NCBI GenBank assembly: GCA_020746105.1 | Contig: CM036642.1 | Span: 2,139,501 to 2,203,500, forward strand | From: Trogon surrucura | Taxonomy: Eukaryota; Chordata; Aves; Trogoniformes; Trogonidae | Reading direction: 5' to 3' | DNA length: 64,000 nt | Shown: piece after piece, positions 47,948 to 60,639 of the stretch | How the letters are laid out: each line of letters begins with the position of its first letter | How positions within the stretch are numbered: position 1 is the stretch's first letter | The notes under the pieces: model-generated | Databases searched by the model: none | What the model saw: only the letters and a program-made list of their open reading frames with translations | What the model was told of the DNA's origin: nothing | Position numbers and translations under genes: made by a program

Positions 47948-50900
47948 GTAAGAGCCGAACGCAACCGGAGATCATCCGGGAAGGGCATGAGCTGTTTGCG
48001 AGCGGCCGGGGAGGCGTCGTTGGTCAGGTCGCGAAGAGAAGGCAACGTGCTCCAAAAAGACATGACTTGAGGGTGGGTGTTGATGAGTCCGGTGAAGGAC
48101 CCTCCATCCTGGGGGTCCGGGAGAGGATCTCAGCGGTCTTGCTCACGTGGAGGACAGGCAGTAGGTACCGGGTCGGGCTTGTTGGGCTTTAAGGGATGGA
48201 GTGTGCTGATCCGGCAGCGTTGTGAAAAGTTTTCGTGGAATTCGCTTCAAAGGAGGACTGTAAATAGTGCAAATGAGCAGGCAAACACAGCAAACGTTAA
48301 TTGGTGGCCTTGTTAATTGGTAAGCAAAGCCCGAGCAGAACTGCGTGGGTGTGACTGCAGGGAAGCCAATTCCCGTGCGTGCCCGTTGGGGAGCGTATCA
48401 TTTCCACACTGTTTCCCTGCTGCTTTTTGGCGTTTGCGTGGCGGTGTGCTGCCGGCTTCTTCCCAGGTGGCTGCAGGGGTGAGATCTGGGGGGTCGGTGG
48501 GGGCCGAACCCCCACAGCCCGCGGGCAGCGCCTGGCACTGATCCTGCCAAAGCACTCGAGTTCAACCTCGGTCATTTTTCCCCTCGAGGCGTTGCCACCA
48601 TGGGCAGTTGTCCCAGGCAACCACCCCGAGCTCTCCTCGGGGACGCCCCGGCTGGACGGTCCGGCGGCTGAAGGAGACGGCGGTGACGAATGGCACCATG
48701 TCTGCTCCCTCTCTCCAGCCGCCTGACGATGACTGCCGTGTCTCGGCACAGCTCCATTGATTTTCCTGGTTTTTTCATTTTTTTTTGCTCTGTGTCTGCA
48801 CTGTAGCGAACTGCTGGGCCGGATCCATCGCTCTCCAGAGCCTGGGCAGAGAGCAAGGCAACTCGGTGGCGTCTCAACCCCTTCTCTTGTCAGGAACCTC
48901 TGTCAAAACCGTTCCCCCGCCGGTGCAGGTGTCGGTTTATCCGTCGTAGGTGATCGGCGGCTTTCAGTTGGGGTCTGGGTGTGGGCGAACGGTGAAACGA
49001 AGGGCACGGATCTGTGTGCTCCTCTGGCTCAAAATCACTGTCCCTGTCACCATCAGATGGTTGGGACAGTCCGCGCGCTCCCTTCTCGGAGCCTTTTCTC
49101 CTTTCTCTTCTTCCGTCGTCTACCCCGACAGCGTGGTTTGATCTCGCTCAACCTCCTCACCACCCGGTTTTCCGGGCATCTCGTTTCCCCTAGGAGCCCT
49201 CCCTCCCTCCCACCATCCATCCTCTCCTAACCGGGCTCCCGGCCGACGATGTCTGTGGCGCGGGCGATGTTCTGCGTCTGCTGCCATCCAGCAGGTTTCT
49301 TTCCCCCGGGGAATCTTTACCTGCGCTCGAACCAGATGTTTCCATTTTACTTAGGACTTAGCTGCTATGGAAACTGAGGATGCACCAGGAGAGGAAGAGC
49401 GAGCTAATCAGAAATTACCTGTGGCGCCGTGTAATTTGCAGCAGCGGCTCTAGCCTGATTTTTGGCCATGATTAGGCATTCTTGCTTTCAAAACTCGAAA
49501 GGAGCAAACGATTGAAGAGATTTACTGGCGGCCGGCCTCCCACTGCCGGGGGGTGCCGAGCCCAGAGGCAGCCCGAGGCGACTTCGGCGAGGTGGTCCTT
49601 CTCTTTCTTTCGCCGGGTCTGCCGAAGCCACCGAGGGGGACCTCTGCTTCTGCAAATTGCATTCGGCGCACGTAGGCAAGACAAGGATCAGAGGCGCGGG
49701 GACCGCAATAAGAGCCAGGGCAGGTGCGGGGAGGTGATCCGGCAAGTGCGGAGATGGTAACCCTCCCTCTGGGAGGACAAACTCCTGGTTTGGAGAGCCA
49801 GGAGCGAGCGAGAGCCCACAGCTAGCTGCCGGCCCCGTCCCTGGGGAAGTCTCGAGCGAGCCGCCTCCTGTTCCTTCTCGCCGTCTTTCTCCGTTTCACT
49901 TGGAGTGGCTGAGAAAAGGGGCGAGGGAGAATCAGTTCGGGGAAAGCTGGTGCATAACTTAAAGGATTTACGTAGGGGACGGGTAAGCAGCTGCCACTGG
50001 GGAGAGGCTTAGGTAGCGCTGCCTGTGCCAGGCACGGACGGAGCGGTAGCCGAAGGAGCCGGTCGCCGCGCCGAGGCCGGCGAGTGCTCCTCTGTGCACT
50101 AGCACTCCACGGGCTTTATTATTTTCTTGGCAACCGTAAGCCTTCCGAGCGGCTCTCGGTGGGAAACAGAGCGAATAAGTGCGTTCGCTTGCCGGGGGAG
50201 CACGCAGTCGGGACTTTCCAAGAGCCGCCCATCTCCCCCGTGACTCATCTCGCCCTTTTTCGACCGTGCATCGCTCTAGTCCTGTGCAATGTGTGCTCTG
50301 GCGAGCTCCGTCGAACCTCTGCATCTGCAGCTGTCGCTGCTTTATGGGGACCGTCGAGCCTGTTTATGAGGCCACGTTTGGTTTGGGGGCTGGATGAGGT
50401 CCTCTGGGGTCGGAACCGCAGCGCATGTTCGTGTTTGCCCCCCTAGGTGCTGAGCATCTCTCTGTGTCCGAGGCTTTGGGTGTGTTACGATCCACATGCC
50501 AACTGTTAAACTGTGCAGAAGTTTTCTAGGTAACGGTCCGGCTTTGGTCACTTGGGTGTTTGCATGGCTACTGGGCTTTTTCTTGATTTTGGGGGGTAAC
50601 TGATGTTGTTAGGGCGGTGGCCACACTCTCGGCCCTGTTTTTGTCTCTCGGGCCCACGGAGACTGGGATGTCTTGGCTAGGAAAAAGCCCCTCGACCCGA
50701 GCTGCTGGGCACAGGGAGACGCCAAAATCAAGCTGGCCGGGGGGTATTTATCCACACTGCAGACACAAGAGGAGCCCAACATCGACCTGTCCCAGATACC
50801 CTCCGCAATCGGTGCATTTCCTCTCAGCGGTCCTCTCTGGAAGAAGTACCGTAGCGGTCCCTTGTCTGGCGGGACCGAGGGGAGGATAAATCCATTGGAG

Positions 50901-51519
50901 ACGTGAGGCGCTCGGCCACAGTAGTAATCACAGCTTGTATATGCACTTAAGATAGATGAGACACGGTGGCCTAACGTGGCAGAGGTCTCGTGAGATCATC
51001 TGTCTATACATCAGCAGCAAACCAGCGCAGGGACTCAGGGAGAAGTCGGGTATATTCGGAGGTATCGATTCTGCCTGGCTCTTGTTGGCCCTTAAACAAG
51101 CAACAGGAAGGAAAAAATCCAGCCTGAGGAGTAGCTTGTCCCCGGGAAGGCCACACGTCCTCTCTTCTCAGAGGGCTGTGGGTTAAGCACGTGTCCGTTG
51201 GACCTTTGAAGGGGGAAAGATCTCTTGCAAGAGAGCAGATGGTTCGAGTAAGGCTGCTTCCTTGTTCCTCCCGGGTCGCGTTCTGTGGCGCTGTCTCTGG
51301 TCTCCTTGCGAGACGTTGGGCGAGCCAATGCAAGTGGTGGCACAAAGAAGGGCCAAGAATCCTCCTTCCCTGCAACCTCCCTGTTTCGCGGTGGCCGAGC
51401 CTTTCGTCTCCTCCTCTTTCCGGGAGGCGGATGTGGTCCCGGGCCCCGGCTAAAATAACCGAAGCGTTTCACCGGGCTCCCATCCTGTCGGCAGCTCAAC
51501 CGTCCCCTTGTTTACTGTT

Positions 51520-51790
51520 GAAATAATTACCGCTTTGCCATAATATTAGCTCTGAGCCGTGACTCCATTACCATTATCGCCGGAATATTACCCATTTATT
51601 ATCTCCCAGCAACCCTGGAAGATGAACACTAGGCTTCAGAGACCAATTGTTTTACAACAGACAGGATCTTGGTGTGCATTGTTTAATGAGGTAAACTCCA
51701 TTATAGCCGGCATTAATTTGGCTGCGGTGCACTCCACTAAATCATTGTTAACCTGTAAATCTGCCGCCGGTTTTTGACGCGGGATTAATC
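51520..51790. promoter_or_regulatory. AT-rich candidate enhancer
   Basis: About 270 bp of complex sequence dense in ATTA/TAAT cores (AATAATTACCGC, CCATTACCATTATCG, TTTAATGAGG, GGCATTAATTTGG, GGGATTAATCGG). It also has an AACAATGG-family SOX-like word (CAATTGTTTTACAACAG). Sharp borders against GC-rich DNA. Confidence 0.35.
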
Positions 51791-53139
51791 GGCGCGAGCC
51801 GGCCGGGACGAAGGCTCGTCGGCGAGGTCCCAATAAAGAGGTTGAGCCGGCAGCTTTTCCCATCCCGGTCCTGTGGGAGCGAGGTCTAGGATGAAGTTGG
51901 GATGGGGCGGCATCGCCTCATGGTCCCCAGGTTTTGCTTTCCTTCTCAAGGAGGGGCTCGAAGAGTGTTAGCACGCTCGCCTGTAGGCATCTCCGTTCAG
52001 CATTTCCTTCCACTGACTCCCGCAGCTCTTTGGAAGCGATAGGAGCTTATGTTCTAGTACGTGCGTGTAGATAAAAGTAATATTTCTGATGCCCCACACG
52101 GTGGAAACAAACTCTCGGAGCTGATTTGTTTGCGTATTTGGCATCGCCGCCTCGAAAATCAGCATCTCGGTACAAAAATAACAAGACCCCTACGAGCTAC
52201 AAATGAGGCAATGTCTTTCCCTTAAGAAAAAAACCAAACACCAACCAAACCTCGCAGCTTCAGCATATTCCCCAAAGATAGCTTTGCAATGTCACGCTTT
52301 CCCTCCTTGCCGGCGGCGGAGCGTGCTCAACTCTTTATCGCAGCTCTGGGGAACGGGTGGGCTCTCCTTACGCTGCCTTACGAGGGGAGGCAGGTTCGAT
52401 CTTTCAGCTTCATCCCGTCGGTCTGTGGCTGCTTTGCAACACCGCAGCGGCTTGCAGGAAAAATACCCGGACCTGTGCTGCCCAGCATGAGGGAGCCGGC
52501 AGCCCGTGCAAAGCCGTATTGGAAAGTATATCGGAGATTTATTTTTGTCCTTCCTCGTAGCGCCCATTCTCCGTCCCCAGCGTCCCCTCAGCTAACCATG
52601 GGAAGTCAGGGAGGCTCCTTCCCCGGCAGCAGCGGTGTCTCGCTCCCTGCCCGGGACTTGCCTTCTCATTCGGCCGGCGTGGGGGAGAGCGAGGGACAGG
52701 AGATGCCGGAGCTCTCGGCGCAAATTAAAACCTTTTATCAGCCCCATATAGCTGTGCAAACTAATTATAGTGGGGCCAAACTTCACCGGCGACTCCCCCG
52801 AGGTATTATTATAAAAATCTGAACGGTGGAAGCGCGTCCCCATTCTGTCAACACCGGGTCGCTCCAGCTATAGAAAACGCGGCTCCGGCTCGTTTTTAGC
52901 TCCCGCGATGCGCTTTGCGTAAGGTGCCGCGGTTGTTTGCGAGGGGGAGAGAGCCCGACCAGTCTGCCCAGGCCAGGGTGTGGGGGAACGTCCCCGAAAT
53001 TTCGATTCGGGGCCACGGGCGCCTCCTTCCCCGGAGAGATGAGACGTCCTCGCGCTCTTCCTCGGCGTGGCTTGCCGGCTAATGGGGCGGAGCTACCGCT
53101 CGCGCTCTCTATTAATGGAGCAGAATATAAACAGAATAA

Positions 53140-53310
53140 AGCCTTCATTTCCCGGGCTGTGATTTCATTATTAATATACTTTACAGTTCACAGGTTGTTC
53201 ATTTGCTTCCATGTTTTCTCAGCTGGTGTAATCTGCGGCGCGGAGTGAGAAGAGTCATAAAATTTCCATTTCCAGTTGAATGTGCGTCCAATTCGCCGTG
53301 AAATGTTTCT
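53140..53310. promoter_or_regulatory. AT-rich candidate conserved noncoding block
   Basis: GTGATTTCATTATTAATATAC, TTCATTTGCTTCCATG and CAGCTGGTGTAATC in GC-rich surroundings. No repeat family is recognised. Confidence 0.3.
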
Positions 53311-56300
53311 CTCTGTCGTGAATATTAAGTGCCCGAGGAGTCGCTAGCGGCGGGATTAGGCAGGGCGGGTTGCCAACCCCTCTGCGCGTCCCCCAGGGGA
53401 GTGAGAAGAAAAGGTGACGAGGCGAGGGTTAGGAACCGAGGGACGAACTGTGGCCGAGGGAGGAAGAGGGAAAGGGGGAGGAGAGAGAGGAATAGCGTTA
53501 AGGATGCTGGATGGAAAAGAGATGGGTCGCCATGGCAGGAGAAGGATGCTCCGACGGAGCAGACCCGCCCTTCACCTCCTTGTCTCCCCCCAACCTCGGC
53601 ACTCGGCGGGGAAGACGTCACATCGCGGTCAGCTCCGGTTCTTAAGTCAGTTGTTGGTGGCGGAGCCACAGGGAAAAGGACGGCAAAGCCAAATCCCGAC
53701 GACGTGCCCGGGTCGCGGGGGTAAATCAGGCGCCGGCCGGAGCCGACGGCACCGTTTCCTTCCAACTCTTTGCTCAAATGGCTTCAGCCCCTGCATTCCT
53801 CACTGCAGGGGAAAAAAAATGCCTCTTCCTTTCCCATCTTCTCTTGGTCGAGTCAAGATAATAATAGTCTTTTTCTGATCCCCTGAACTTTCCCATCTGC
53901 CTGGTAAAACAATGGCAATTTTTTTTCCTCCCGGTCTTTCTCTCTCTCTGTCTTCCTCTCTTTTATTTTTATCCTCCTCCAGTAGAATCTAAAGCCAGAG
54001 CAGTGCCGTTAGCCCGTGGGTTTTTCTCCTTCCTGTGATACACTGCTGGTTTCTTAAATGACTTTCTCCCTGCAATGCCTCTCACCGCCCTCCCCGGACC
54101 CGTAGCGAGGCCGGTACCTTCGCAGGAGGTCCGAAGTAGGGACGAGGGGCTCGAGCGCGGTCGCAGAAATAAAGAGGGGCTATAGATGATGGAGAGGCGA
54201 CAGCTGGCTGTCAGGGACGGAGGGGTCGGGGCGTCCCGTGGGAAGGAAAACGTTTGCAGAAAGCGGGCTCGCCGGGATCCGCGGGGAGAAGGGAAAGTTT
54301 CCCAGCTCCCTGTGACTTCTCGCCGGGGAGGGATTGAGCCGGCACTTGACGCTTCTTTTTTCCTTCTAATGCCATTATGCCGCTTGCCTCCCATCCTCGG
54401 GATATTTTCTTAATGCGGCTGAAATGCAGCTTAACGGAGGCTACAGCCGTTTTAACACTTGGGCTTGCAAGTGCTTCTTAAGAGCTCGTCCCGTGGAGAA
54501 AGCCTTTGGCTTTTCATTTACCATCCGAGGGACCCCGCGGTCTCGGTCGCCGGCGGCAGGTTTTCAGAGGAATCTTGGAGGAAAGCGGGGGCACCTCAGG
54601 TGGATGTGACCTTTTTTAAGGGCGGTTGGTAAGATCTCCAGCAAGTAGTGTTGTATCTTAGTGTTCTCCTGAGGGATCACCTCCTCACCAAGCCTCGTAC
54701 ACCGTGGCTTCTCTTGGTGGCTGCCAGAAATGAGATGGGCTCCGGTAGAGATGGGATTGTGAAGCAAGGAGCAGTGCTCCTGCAAAACAGGGCGCGTGTG
54801 TCCGAGCGGTTTTCTCCAGCAGCATCCGTCGTCTCGGTGTCAATTGTCGCGAGTTATTTAAGCGCCACACGCCCTACCCCGTCTGCCAGGCAGCCCCCTC
54901 CCCTTAGCTCGCCGCCCCTCCGGAGGAACTCGCCGGCAGAGGCCGAGCGCCAAACAACGGGACAAATTAAATCAGAAGCCCAGCTCGGGCACCCAGGGGG
55001 AAAACGCGCATCGGCTTTGACTTATTGCGCGGCGCACGCTTACAAGAGAGAAGCGGCGGCTTTTGTCACCGCGAGGGGCCATGAAAAATGAATTAGGGCC
55101 GCCGCTGGGAGAGGGCGCGCGGGAGAATCTTTCATTCCGGCGACGCCGTCCTCTCTCACCTTGCGAGCGGCGACGGGGAAAAAATCACGAGGAGGAAGGT
55201 AGAAAGGAAAGAAAGGGGAGAGGACTTTGTTTGTGGGGCAGAGCGTTAGGGTCCAGCTCGAGAGAGCGAGCACAGGAGGACTAGTGGCTCATTTGCCCTG
55301 AGGGCAAAGACCTTTTCCTGGGGCTCAGGGTCTTTAGTGGCGCCCCGGGAGGATGCCAAGGAGGGTCGACACCGGTTTGCCGAGCCGCCCCCGAGCCAGC
55401 TGGGCTCTGCCTCGCGTCAAAACCAAAAGGGCTCGTTCTTGCTTTGACTCGTTTGCTCCCGAGTTCGACTGTCATTCAAGGGGAGTTGGTCCCTGAGTTG
55501 TTTTGTTGCTTTAAATATTAATTTCCATAATCCTCCTGTTTCCCAAGGAGCTACTCATTGCAAACAAAGAGGTTTTTAAGGCTCCCCTTTTATTCCTGGT
55601 AACAAATAGGCCGTCCGAGGTGCGTCAACATCCCAGTGGCGAACCAAGCGCGGGTACCGAACCGCGTTTCGGGAGGGGACGGGGGGAGAAGCCTCCCCGC
55701 GGGATCCCGGGGACCATGGCGGCATCTCCCAGAGACGGAGACCGGGAACCCCCCGGGCAGCCGACCTTTTGCGCGGAGGCATCTCCGCCATGCCTTTTTG
55801 GAGATGGAAGATTTGAGAGCCGAAGGCCGGGGAGCACAATAGAAGATAGACTGCTTGTATCTTATTGTCTGGAGAATAGATGGGCTGCAGGCTCGCGGAG
55901 AATAGGAGCTGCCACTCAAGTGGCTTTAATAGAACAGGCGGCAGATAGATTTCAATAAAAGAAATGAGTCTAAATATTGTTAGCGCAGAAGAGAGGCAAA
56001 GGGAAAAAGATCTTGTTTGACGAGGCACAGTGGGGAAACTTTCAAGGACCTGTAAGCGAAAAAGTCCTCACAATGGGGCTCTAATGGGCTCATCCGTGTT
56101 GCCCCCGGCGTGGGGCCGCAGGGAATCCCACTCGGGGTGGGGCTCCGCTTCGGCGCAGGTTACGGAGCGGATGGTGAGTGTTGGACGGAGGCTGGGAGCG
56201 CCGGCTGAGCAGGCATCGCGCCTGCATCTGGAGGGTCTCCCCAAGTCTTGCATCCCGGTGATGAACAAGGGAGGTCATGTGTGCCCGTGTTGATGTTAAA

Positions 56301-56846
56301 GATTAGACTTGGTGTAGTACCTGTGAGCCCCCAGGGCGGTCTCGGGGCTGAGGGTGGGTGTGCTGAGCAGATGCAGCTACAGAGGGTGGCTCTGGCTCTC
56401 AGATATAGCGCCCAGTAGCCCAAGAAGGGGAAGAAAGCGTCCTGTGCGGTAGCGAAGTGTTGCCGAATGTGATTTAGGGAAGGCTGCGGGCAAGGAAAAC
56501 GCGGTATCTCCCCTCTCCTCGGTGACACGACATGCAACCGGTGCCAATCGCCGTCCCCGAGATGCAGTGATAATGAGAGTCCCATGGCCACGGTGGAGGA
56601 TGCTGCCGCGGAGCTTCGGCGGTGAGAGCGCCTTCCCCCGGGGCCTCATGCGGCATTGGGCCGCGGAAACATGCTAATTAACATGGAGAAACGTGTAAGA
56701 GGAGCGATGTCTTTCCTTGTTGTCGGGAAACTTCAAAAAGAGAGCACCTCGGCCCCAGTGAAAGAACAATGCGGTCTTTGATCCATCGTGTGCTTGTTCC
56801 TGGGATTACGGTCCTTCCTCTGAAGGCTCGTGTGATGCGAAGGAGG

Positions 56847-56902
56847 ATCATGGAATCATAGAGTCGTAGAAGAGGTTGGGAATGACCTCAAAGGTCATCG
56901 AG
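56847..56902 (-). mobile_element. Short CR1 3' end fragment
   Basis: The plus strand reads ATCATGGAATCATAGAGTCG, TAGAAGAGGTTGGGAATGAC, CTCAAAGGTCATCGAG, a diverged reverse complement of the CR1 terminus. Confidence 0.75.
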
Positions 56903-57534
56903 AGGGGGTTTTGTTGGTTAGGTAGGGATGCTTTTAAAGGCTTTGCTCCTTGAAGGAGGTTGTAGATGGAAACGGATCGGAGACCGTGGTACGGGGACGT
57001 GATATTTGGTAGAGGACGCAAGGAGCGTGTCGCACTTGCCTGGGTCAATAGGGTAATCTTAAAAATAAAAAAAAAAAAGTAATGCTTTTAAGGATTGCTC
57101 TGAACGAGTTCCATCAGGTTAACTATCCCCAAGCTTTCTCCGCCGGAGCGTGGCGGCATTAAGCCGACACGGGGGAGTTGGCAAGAAGGGGGCACGCGGA
57201 GGGGCGGCCGCCCTAAGCCGTGTCATTCGCCCGATGGAGAGATAAAGGGAACGGCGATTTCTGAATCGCCCGACCTTTGTGCCGTGGGTGCTAATTGAGC
57301 GGTAAAACTGATTCATAGGAGGCCGAGCGGGCGCTTCCCCCACCTCAAGACCCATCTGCTGGCTGGAGAAAAAGGCGGAGAGGGTCTGCGGCGCCGACAG
57401 TCGGCTCTCATTACCTTTGCGCATTTTATTTATCGGCTCTAAACTGTTCTCGGACGGCCGTTGCTGCCGCACCGGGGCGACGTCGGAAATAGATGGCTCT
57501 CGGTCTGAGCGCGTCGCCGGGAGCAGGGAGTCTG

Positions 57535-57850
57535 CGCGATGTTAATTTTTATTGCCAGGAGTAGCCATAAATTGATAGTTCGGAATGGCTGTAGGGACTG
57601 TAATTAACTAGTTACTATTTCACCTCCAAAAGGCGCAATGTTTCACGCTCTTACTTTTACTTATCTGGGATCGGTCGCTGTCAACAGCCGCTGCAGCCCG
57701 TATAAAGATTTATAGACCTTGGAGGTAAATATTGACTAATGGGCAGCTCGGCTTAATGTTCACCTTGAAGGACAATAAATTGCGCTATTGATCGAAGCCA
57801 GATGTCGATATCTGCATTGTTGTAAACATTTTAATAAAATTATCTCCATA
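57535..57850. promoter_or_regulatory. AT-rich candidate enhancer
   Basis: Roughly 315 bp of dense, complex AT-rich sequence: ATAAATTGATAGTTCGG, GTAATTAACTAGTTAC (containing the palindrome AACTAGTT), TATAAAGATTTATAGACC, TAAATATTGACTAATGG, GGACAATAAATTGCGC and TTTTAATAAAATTATC. The strongest enhancer-like composition in the window. Confidence 0.4.
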
Positions 57851-58479
57851 AAATATTCTCCGGTTCCGACCGATCCCGGCAAAGGCGACGGGCGGGGAAA
57901 TGGTCCCGGGACCGAACCCGTCGCCGGAGGATCGCCGAGGGGGAGGAGGCGGAAGGGAGACGAGCCGGGTCGGGAAAAGGAGGAGAAAGGGAAGGAGCAA
58001 GGCTCGCACGGGGTTAGTTCGTCATCCTCGTCCGTGGTTGTTCCATTTCTGGCGCGTATTATATTGTTCGTATTAATAACAATGATGATGGGTGCCGGCT
58101 GCGCTGGTTTTCTCGCTCCCGAGGAGACGAGCGAGCTCTCCCATTAATTCCCACAATATTTCAGCTCCTAATTAGGCTCGAGCGAGACAGCTTCAAGAAG
58201 TTCCTGCCAGCCATCGAGGTGGAGCAGGACCCATAGCGGCAGGGCAGCTCCAGCCCCGTGGGGCTGGTGGCGGTTGGGTGCCCGTCGCATCCCTCCAAAC
58301 GCCGGCAGGACCGCAGCACGATCCCCCAGGGCTCAATATATGCGAGAGCGATTGGAGAAATAATCCCCGTGCAGGATCAGGCCAGAGTATCTCGCAATGA
58401 CAGTCTTAATGCTATCCTCATTGTTATTTTGAGCATGAGGGATACTATATCCTGCTCGGGGCCAAAGCAGGAGAGGGCT

Positions 58480-58960
58480 CTGGCACAAAGCATCGCATCT
58501 GGGTCCGGAGCGGGCTGCGCACGCAGAATCCTCCTCAGAGCGCAGTCGGCCCCGAAACCCCGAGCTCTTTGCGCGCCGCCTCTCCGTCGGCCGATTCCAG
58601 CTCGCCGATCTCAGACCTCGGCGCCACGTGCGTGCAGGGGAAGCCTTCATCTCTCAAATGCCTGAGCTTTTGCAGGCGGAGAGCTGACCCTGGCAGTTAC
58701 TGCACTGAAGTCCTTTGCCGAGTAACGAAACGCACTCGCGCCGCCGATCAAACCGCCACAGCGAGCGACGATTCTCGCGAGTTGGCTCCGGCGCGCTCGG
58801 GGAAAGGCTTTCTGGTAGTCGGGCGGCGGAGCGCTCGCCGAGCCTTCGCGCCAACGGGAGCCAGGTTTGAGCGCGGAGCATGTGAAGGCCACCGGCTGTG
58901 TCGTTGTTGTATCAGCAGGCAGCGCTGTGCTCCAGAGAAGCTGATTCTAGGTCAGCTGTA
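58480..58960. promoter_or_regulatory. Intragenic CpG-dense patch
   Basis: Many CpG dinucleotides across about 480 bp, including GCGCGCCGCC, CGTCGGCCG, GGCGCCACGTGCGTG (E-box CACGTG) and ATTCTCGCGAG. No open frame resembles a known protein. May be an orphan CpG island; microchromosome background CpG is high. Confidence 0.3.
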
Positions 58961-59414
58961 AAAGGGATTTATTTTTTTCCCCCCTGCTCCTCTTTTAATT
59001 TTTTTTGCAGCGCACGCTGCTGCAGGCCTGCGTTTTGAGCGTCTCCAGAAGGTGTCGATTCGGGGGTAACACCCACCTTAGCGTAAAAACCAACGAACTC
59101 GGGGCGGGGCGGTTGTCAGTGAGCTACCAGGGCGGGAATTTCGGCAGGGGCGGCTCCTTATTTCTGTCATGTGGGGAGAGATGATCTGAAAGCATCCATC
59201 AGTAGGACGTGGGTGCCGGCGGGTACCTCCCATCCCCTCAATTTATACACATTTGTCAGGAGCGAGGCGCGTACGGTCGACCGGCGGAGCGCGACGGGTC
59301 GTGACGGCGGCGGCCGGGCGGGAAGCGAGAGCGGGACGAGTCCCCCGGGGACCGCGGAGCCACTCTCGGCCTCCGTGCCATCGGCGCTCGCTCCCCGAAA
59401 CAGCTGTCCGGAGC

Positions 59415-59640
59415 TAATTTATTTTCTAATGCTGCAGCGATGTTCATTTATAAATTACACTGGTAATTCGGAGCTATTATTAATTTCAGATGGTGTAGGG
59501 CAAGCCTAATTAAAATATGACACCAATTGCCACACATATGTACCAGGCCCTGCCGTTTAAAATTTATAGGAATATTAAGTGTGACACCGGTCTCGGAGAC
59601 ACTTCGCGCCATGATTACAGCGTCTCGGCCGCGGGAGATC
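59415..59640. promoter_or_regulatory. AT-rich candidate enhancer close to the Ig2 exon
   Basis: GCTAATTTATTTTCTAATGC, CATTTATAAATTACACTGG, CTATTATTAATTTCAG, CCTAATTAAAATATGACACC and ACACATATGTACC, ending 200 bp before the exon at 59846. Could act as an enhancer or in splicing. Confidence 0.35.
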
Positions 59641-59845
59641 CGATGGGGAGATGTAAACTGAAGGAAGGGAGAAGCAATTCCCATTCCTAGGCTGTCAAAA
59701 CCTCTTTCACAGAGGTCAGGGGATCACGGAGCCCTTTCTGTCAGGGCTTTTCTTGGGACGGAGGGGTTGGGATGTCACGGGGCGGGCGTCCTCGGGTTCA
59801 TCGTGGTCCCCTCTCGCTCAGTGCCGTCTCCCCTTGCCCCCGCAG

Positions 59846-59980
59846 CCGTGGGTTTCATCAGCGAGGACGAGTACCTGGAGATCACGGGCATCACGCGGGA
59901 GCAGTCGGGCGAGTACGAGTGCAGCGCCTCCAACGACGTGGCGGCGCCCGTCGTGCAGCGAGTCAAAGTCACCGTCAACT
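59846..59980 (+). CDS. NTM: Neurotrimin exon, second half of Ig domain 2
   Basis: This 135-nt exon completes Ig domain 2. It reads (A)[19 protein letters not shown], then [17 protein letters not shown] and QRVKVTVN. The F-strand Cys in YEC is at 59920. The acceptor is CTTGCCCCCGCAG and the donor AACT|GTGAGT; both sides are phase 1. The last base joins AC of the next exon to make the Tyr of NYPPY, the Ig2-Ig3 hinge. The SEDEYLEI...SGEYECSA wording is diagnostic of IgLONs, and [13 protein letters not shown] points to NTM over OPCML (APDVRKVKITVN, as remembered). The exon lies 11.9 kb after its partner but only 659 bp before the next one. Confidence 0.97.
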
Positions 59981-60639
59981 GTGAGTATCGCCTGGGGACC
60001 GCTGGGGATGGTGTCGGGGCAGCGGGAATCGAGGCCGACGCAGCCCTCCGGCCCCAGAGCGGAGACGGGCGGCGGCAGTTTGTCAAGCAGGTGGTGTTTT
60101 GCTTTTTTCTCTCCTTTTTGAGCTCTTTCTAATTATTTCCACCACCACCTCCTCCTCAGCTGTCTCCATCAACCTGGGTTTTCCGCCCGTGGTGAGATGC
60201 TGTGCTGATAACCTCCAGGGAGAGGAGAGAAGTGAGCAGTGAATGGGATTTTTTTTTTTTTCCTCTAAGAAAGAAAGAAAGAGCGAGCAAGGAGCACCAC
60301 TGATGCTCAGAGGCAGAGGGGAAGGAGCCTCCTCAAGTCCTCTCTGGCCACCCTTTCAGCTGCTCGGGGTTAGCTCGAGGGCAGCCGTGGCTCATGAGAG
60401 GCGGGGGGCTCCGGTCTCTGGAGAAGCCCATGCCCAGCTGCAGCGTGGGGTCCCCGGAGAGCCCAAAACCCCCTGGATGGCCTTTCCAGGGAGACAGGAG
60501 CTAGGCACGAGCTTAGAGATGCTTTTGACCCCTTCCTAACTGTGTGGCCACAAAAGGGCGTTTGAGGAGCAAGGGGAGAGAGCGTAGGATGCCCCGAGGC
60601 TGCCGGACGCCCAGTCGAGACCCCCGTTTTTCCCCACAG
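59981..60639 (+). other. NTM: NTM short intron, Ig2 to Ig3
   Basis: This 659-bp intron runs from GTGAGT to CCCCACAG. It contains a T13 run followed by an AAAG-type simple stretch (60249-60290). Nothing else is recognised in it. Confidence 0.93.

Larger units (their letters stand above)
47948..59845 (+). other. NTM: NTM intron inside Ig2
   Basis: This 11.9-kb intron splits Ig domain 2 between its C-D region and the later strands. It begins GTAAGAG and ends CTTGCCCCCGCAG. It is GC- and CpG-rich overall but interrupted by AT-rich blocks at 51520-51790, 53140-53310, 57535-57850 and 59415-59640 that look like regulatory elements. It also holds a short CR1 tail at 56847 and a CpG-dense patch at 58480-58960. 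Between these (47.95-51.5, 53.3-56.8 and 56.9-57.5 kb) no gene or recognisable repeat was found. Confidence 0.9.
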
